Positions 31,352-34,279 of a stretch of 34,279 bases of DNA are shown piece by piece. Made by a program: the position numbers and the translations under genes. Below the pieces are notes generated by a model that was given only the letters and a program-made list of their open reading frames with translations, was not told the origin of the DNA and ran no database searches. Source of the stretch: an uncultured Actinomycetes bacterium (GTDB lineage: Bacteria > Actinomycetota > Acidimicrobiia > IMCC26256 > PALSA-555); NCBI GenBank assembly GCA_937927875.1, contig CALEYV010000047.1:1-34279 (forward strand). The letters are read 5' to 3'. Every line of letters begins with the position of its first letter. Position 1 is the first letter of the stretch.

Positions 31352-32752
31352 TCAGGGCCGCCGCGCCGCCAGCGCGTCGAGCAGCAGCGTCTCGCTGACG
31401 ATGAGATGGCGCCAATCGCCGAGATGCAGGCTCTCGTCCTCGCCGTGGATCCGGCTCTCGGGGTCGGCGGGGCCGAGCAGCAGGGCCGGGATGCCGCCGA
31501 AGGCGTCGGCGAACGGCGCGACGAACGGGATCGAGCCGCCGACGCCCATGATCACGGGAGCCCGGCCGAACCCGGCGGTGAGCGCGTCGGTGGCGGCGTC
31601 GAACGCCCAGCCGGTCGGCTCGCACGCCCAGCCGGGCGCGCTCCAGTCCGGCTCGAACGACCACTCGAGGCCCCACGGGATTCGGGTCGCGACGTGGGCG
31701 CGCAGCGCGTCGAGGGCACGCGCCGGGTCCTGGCTCGGGGCGAGGCGAACGCTGATGCGCGCCGCGGCCTCGGCGACGATCTGGTTCGACGAGCCGGCGA
31801 TGGGATGGCTGTCGAACCCGATGACGGTCACCGCGGGACGAAGCCACAGCCGCTCCCAGATCGGCAGGGTGGGGTCACCGACCGGCTCGACGCCGGCCCG
31901 GGCGCCGTAGGTCGTCAGGACTCGCCGTGGGTCGTCGCCCAGGCTCCGGAGCGCCGCCCGCTCCTCCGGGCTGGGCGTGCGCACGTCGTCCCAGAACCCG
32001 TCGATGGCGACGTCCCCGTGCTCGTCGACGAGCGAATTGAGCAGCCGCGCCAGCGCGAGCGTCGGGTCCGGCACGACGCCGCCGGCCATGCCGCTGTGCA
32101 CGGGGCCGTCCAGCGCCCGGAGCCGCAGGTCCCCACCCGCCAGCCCTCGGAGCGAGCACGTCAGGCCCGGGACACCGACGCTCCAGTTGCCGGCGTCCGC
32201 GAGCAGCAGCACGTCGGCCGCCAGCTCATCCGCGAACGTGGCCAGGAAGGCGGCGAGGCGCGGCGACCCGATCTCCTCCTCACCCTCGACGAACACGGTG
32301 ACGTTGCAGGGCAGGCCACCGTCGAGGTCGAGGCCGGCCCGCACCGCGGCCGCGTGCGCGACCGCACCCGCCTTGTCGTCGGCGCTGCCGCGGCCGAACA
32401 GCCGGCCGTCGCGCTCGCGCGGCTCGAAGGGGTCCGCCGACCACCGGTCGACGAAGCCGGGCGGCTGCACGTCGTGGTGGGCGTACAACAGCACGGTCGG
32501 GGCGCCCGGCGCGTGGTGCCAGGTGCCGATGACCGCCGGCGGGCAGCCGTCCGCGGTCGCCTGGTGCACGTCCTCGAGGCCGGCGTCGCCCAGGAGCGCC
32601 GCGACGGCGTCCGCGCTGCGTTGCACGTCGCCGGCGTGGCCGGGGTCGGCGCTGACGCTCGGGATGCGAACCAGGTCCTCGAGCTGGTGCCGGAAGTCGG
32701 GGAGGCGAGCGTCGACCGCCGCCTCGAGGGCGTCGGTGCGCGTCGTCGTCAC
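31352..32752 (-). CDS. M20-family metallopeptidase/dipeptidase
   Basis: The protein has 466 residues, the usual length of M20 dipeptidase-type enzymes. Metal ligands are visible: His92 and Asp94 in AHHDVQP, Asp125/126 in GRGSADDKAG, and the EGEEEIGS motif (Glu158/159) with the catalytic Glu. A central dimerisation (lid) domain follows, with the His-bearing VHSGMAGG near 220, and a late HGEDES with the last metal His. It hydrolyses peptides, N-acyl amino acids or similar amides. GTG at 32750-32752 lies 39 bases after the stop of the enoyl-CoA isomerase gene. The link to the catabolic genes is unclear. Deconjugation of an acyl-amino acid (as for bile acid conjugates) is only a possibility. Confidence 0.87.
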   Translation of the reverse strand: MTTTRTDALEAAVDARLPDFRHQLEDLVRIPSVSADPGHAGDVQRSADAVAALLGDAGLEDVHQATADGCPPAVIGTWHHAPGAPTVLLYAHHDVQPPGFVDRWSADPFEPRERDGRLFGRGSADDKAGAVAHAAAVRAGLDLDGGLPCNVTVFVEGEEEIGSPRLAAFLATFADELAADVLLLADAGNWSVGVPGLTCSLRGLAGGDLRLRALDGPVHSGMAGGVVPDPTLALARLLNSLVDEHGDVAIDGFWDDVRTPSPEERAALRSLGDDPRRVLTTYGARAGVEPVGDPTLPIWERLWLRPAVTVIGFDSHPIAGSSNQIVAEAAARISVRLAPSQDPARALDALRAHVATRIPWGLEWSFEPDWSAPGWACEPTGWAFDAATDALTAGFGRAPVIMGVGGSIPFVAPFADAFGGIPALLLGPADPESRIHGEDESLHLGDWRHLIVSETLLLDALAARRP

Positions 32753-32791
32753 GCCGCCGGTGTTACCACGTCGACCGGGCGGTCCGGAGCG

Positions 32792-33622
32792 TCACCAGCC
32801 GAGGAACGCGGGTGGGCGGCGCTCGGCGAAACTCGCCAGACCCTCGGCGGCGTCGTGGCTCTCCATCGCGATCTCCTGGGCCCAGCGCTCGTCGCCGAAC
32901 GCGGTCACCCGGTCGATGTCGAGCGCCCGGTTGATCAGCCGCTTCGAGAGGCTGATGGCCGGGGTCGGGCCCGACGCCAGCCGGGTCGCCCACTCGCGCG
33001 CGGTGTCGAGGAGCTCGGCGCCCGGCACGACGCGGTTCACGAGCCCGAGGCGAGCCGCGTCGGCGGCGGCGAGGTCATCACCGAAGAAGACGAGCTCCTT
33101 GGCCACCTGGGGTCCGACGAGCCGGGTCAGCAGGTAGGCGCCGCCGCCGTCGGGGACGATCCCCCGCCGGACGAAGACCTCGATGAACCGGGCGTGGTCG
33201 GCGGCCAGGACGAGGTCGCTGGCGAACGCGAGGTGGGCGCCGATGCCGGCCGCGGTGCCGTTGACCGCGCACACGATCGGCTTGTCGCAGTCCTGCAGGG
33301 CGGCGACCAGGCGCTGGGCACCGAGGCAGGTGCGGTCGACGGCGAGCACGGGTCGCGCCGGCGCCCCGTCGGGGAGCGCGTGGGTGGCGGGGCGGTCCAC
33401 TCGCAGGTCGGCGCCGGTGCAGAAGGCTCGGTCGCCCGTCGCGGTCAGGACGACCGCCCGCACCCGCACGTCGGCGTTCGCATCGTCGAGGAGCTCGACG
33501 ATGCGGTTCCGCTGGTCAGGGGTCAGCGCGTTCCCGGCCTCCGGGCGGTTGAGCACCAGCCATGCCACGCCGTTCTCGACGTGGTGGCGGACCTGCTCTT
33601 CGATGGGACGGTCGTCGGTCAT
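32792..33622 (-). CDS. Crotonase-fold enoyl-CoA hydratase/isomerase
   Basis: The protein has 276 residues. The crotonase fold is clear: LNRPEAGNALTPD, the oxyanion-hole strand AFCTGADL, NGTAAGIGAHLAFASDLVLAAD, and GIVPDGGGAYLLTRLVG. The two glutamates used by classical enoyl-CoA hydratase are absent: the GGGxE position is GIGAH, and the second aligned position is not Glu. Asp158 (VPDGG) remains, as in PaaG-type isomerases. So double-bond isomerisation is likelier than hydration. ATG at 33620-33622 has GAGGAGCAC upstream. It is the first gene of the minus-strand operon with the M20 peptidase and methyltransferase, and divergent from the LCP gene. Confidence 0.88.
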   Translation of the reverse strand: MTDDRPIEEQVRHHVENGVAWLVLNRPEAGNALTPDQRNRIVELLDDANADVRVRAVVLTATGDRAFCTGADLRVDRPATHALPDGAPARPVLAVDRTCLGAQRLVAALQDCDKPIVCAVNGTAAGIGAHLAFASDLVLAADHARFIEVFVRRGIVPDGGGAYLLTRLVGPQVAKELVFFGDDLAAADAARLGLVNRVVPGAELLDTAREWATRLASGPTPAISLSKRLINRALDIDRVTAFGDERWAQEIAMESHDAAEGLASFAERRPPAFLGW

Positions 33623-33743
33623 GGCGTGCTCCTCATCCGCCGCGATGGCGCGGGCGGAGGCGCGGGGAGGGAGGGAGCCGGTCGGCGTTGCGGCGACCCG
33701 GGTTCCGAGGCTCGGCGGCCGCGGAGCCTAGCCTTCGCTCCCG

Positions 33744-34279
33744 ATGCCACGGACCGAACGGCTCGGCGCTTCGCGCCCGTACGCGAGCCCGGCCCGGCGC
33801 GGCCCGGTGCGGATGCTGGCCGGTCGGCTCGTGGTCGCGCTCTGCATCACGGCGTCGCTCATGGTCGGTGCCGTCCTCACCGTGAACTACGTGATCGACG
33901 CGAAGCTCTCGTCGGCGGCACGGGTCGGTGTCCACACCGCGTCGAGCCACGGCAGCGCGATGAACTTCCTCGTGGTCGGGTCCGACACTCGCGCCTTCAC
34001 GAGCGGCAGCCGAACCCTCCAGCAGCAGTTCGGCAACGAGGCTGGGAACGGGGGCCAGCGCTCCGACACCATGATGGTGGTCCGGGTCGACCCGAATCAC
34101 TCCAAGACGCTGGTGGTGTCATTTCCCCGTGACCTCTGGGTCCGGGTCCCGGGGCTGGGGATGTCGAAGATCAACTCCGCCTACAACGCGGGCCCGCAGC
34201 GGGTGATCGACATGCTCCTCCAGGACTTCGGCATCAAGATCAACCACTTCATCCAGGTCGACTTCAAGAGCTTCCAAGG
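33744..34279 (+). CDS. LytR-CpsA-Psr (LCP) family protein, N-terminal part
   Basis: The visible 178 residues start at the ATG at 33744 and run off the right edge. A basic cytoplasmic start (1-23) and one membrane anchor (about 24-51) are followed by an extracytoplasmic LCP domain. Its motifs are visible: NFLVVGSDTR (74-83), the RSDTMMVVRVDP motif (106-117) with the catalytic Arg and Asp, and SFPRDLWV (126-133). KINSAYN and IQVDF further support the family. LCP proteins transfer cell-wall polymers (arabinogalactan or teichoic-acid-like glycans) from lipid carriers to peptidoglycan. It is divergent from the crotonase gene across a 121-base gap and probably marks the end of the catabolic island. 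Confidence 0.92.
   Translation, partial: MPRTERLGASRPYASPARRGPVRMLAGRLVVALCITASLMVGAVLTVNYVIDAKLSSAARVGVHTASSHGSAMNFLVVGSDTRAFTSGSRTLQQQFGNEAGNGGQRSDTMMVVRVDPNHSKTLVVSFPRDLWVRVPGLGMSKINSAYNAGPQRVIDMLLQDFGIKINHFIQVDFKSFQ

Noticed and set aside
31406..34132. Very long plus-strand open frame opposite the M20 peptidase and enoyl-CoA isomerase genes
   Set aside because: Its translation is Arg/Gly/Val-rich with no recognisable domain. It is antisense to two clear enzymes and also overlaps the LCP gene in another frame. High GC content makes such frames common.

Overview
The window is very GC-rich, is dense with GTG starts and 4-base stop/start overlaps, and carries an actinobacterial gene set: TetR regulators of KstR type, CYP125-like P450, FadE, Ltp and DUF35 proteins, luciferase-like oxidoreductases and an LCP cell-wall protein. 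I infer a chromosomal segment of an actinobacterium outside the mycobacteria, possibly of the Acidimicrobiia type. I saw no rRNA, tRNA, CRISPR array, transposase or phage gene.

Layout. Positions 1-1504 (minus): three small exported or membrane proteins of unknown function. 1601-4566 (minus): an operon of TetR regulator, luciferase-like oxidoreductase and CYP125-like P450. 4623-9187 (plus): SDR, a FadE26/FadE27-like acyl-CoA dehydrogenase pair, an alpha/beta hydrolase and a SnoaL-like protein. 9194-13138 (minus): a tightly overlapping operon of amidohydrolase, Rieske oxygenase, Rieske ferredoxin and CoA-transferase. 13226-13753 (plus): a low-molecular-weight phosphatase. 13761-14261 (minus): a cupin. 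14325-15664 (plus): SDR plus a KstR-like repressor. 15711-22553 (plus): two DUF35 proteins, two Ltp4/Ltp3-like thiolase-fold proteins, an acyl-CoA dehydrogenase and a tandem CoA-transferase. 22642-28288 (plus): a rearranged version of the mycobacterial igr cholesterol operon (ChsE2, ChsH2, ChsE1, ChsH1, Ltp2) plus an SDR. 28470-29045/29063 (minus): a PadR regulator, divergent from a second luciferase-like oxidoreductase (29174-30310, plus). 30321-33622 (minus): methyltransferase, M20 peptidase and an enoyl-CoA isomerase/hydratase. The right edge cuts an LCP-family gene.

How the genes fit together. The set is best read as a catabolic island for a steroid (sterol or bile-acid-like) or related polycyclic isoprenoid. 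CYP125-like oxidation would start side-chain degradation. CoA-transferases would activate acids or recycle CoA. The FadE26/27-like pair would desaturate a long side chain. ChsE1/E2, ChsH1/H2 and Ltp2 would remove the last three carbons. The Ltp3/Ltp4-DUF35 module would perform a related C-C cleavage, and the Rieske oxygenase could attack a ring. A KstR-like repressor is encoded inside the island. Four sites resembling the KstR operator (TnnAACnnGTTnnA) lie in front of its SDR-kstR operon, the FadE26/27 operon, the DUF35-Ltp operon and the igr-like operon. The site at 22629-22642 is a perfect 14-bp palindrome that includes the A of the start codon. Family assignments come from remembered motifs and gene order. 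No database search was run.
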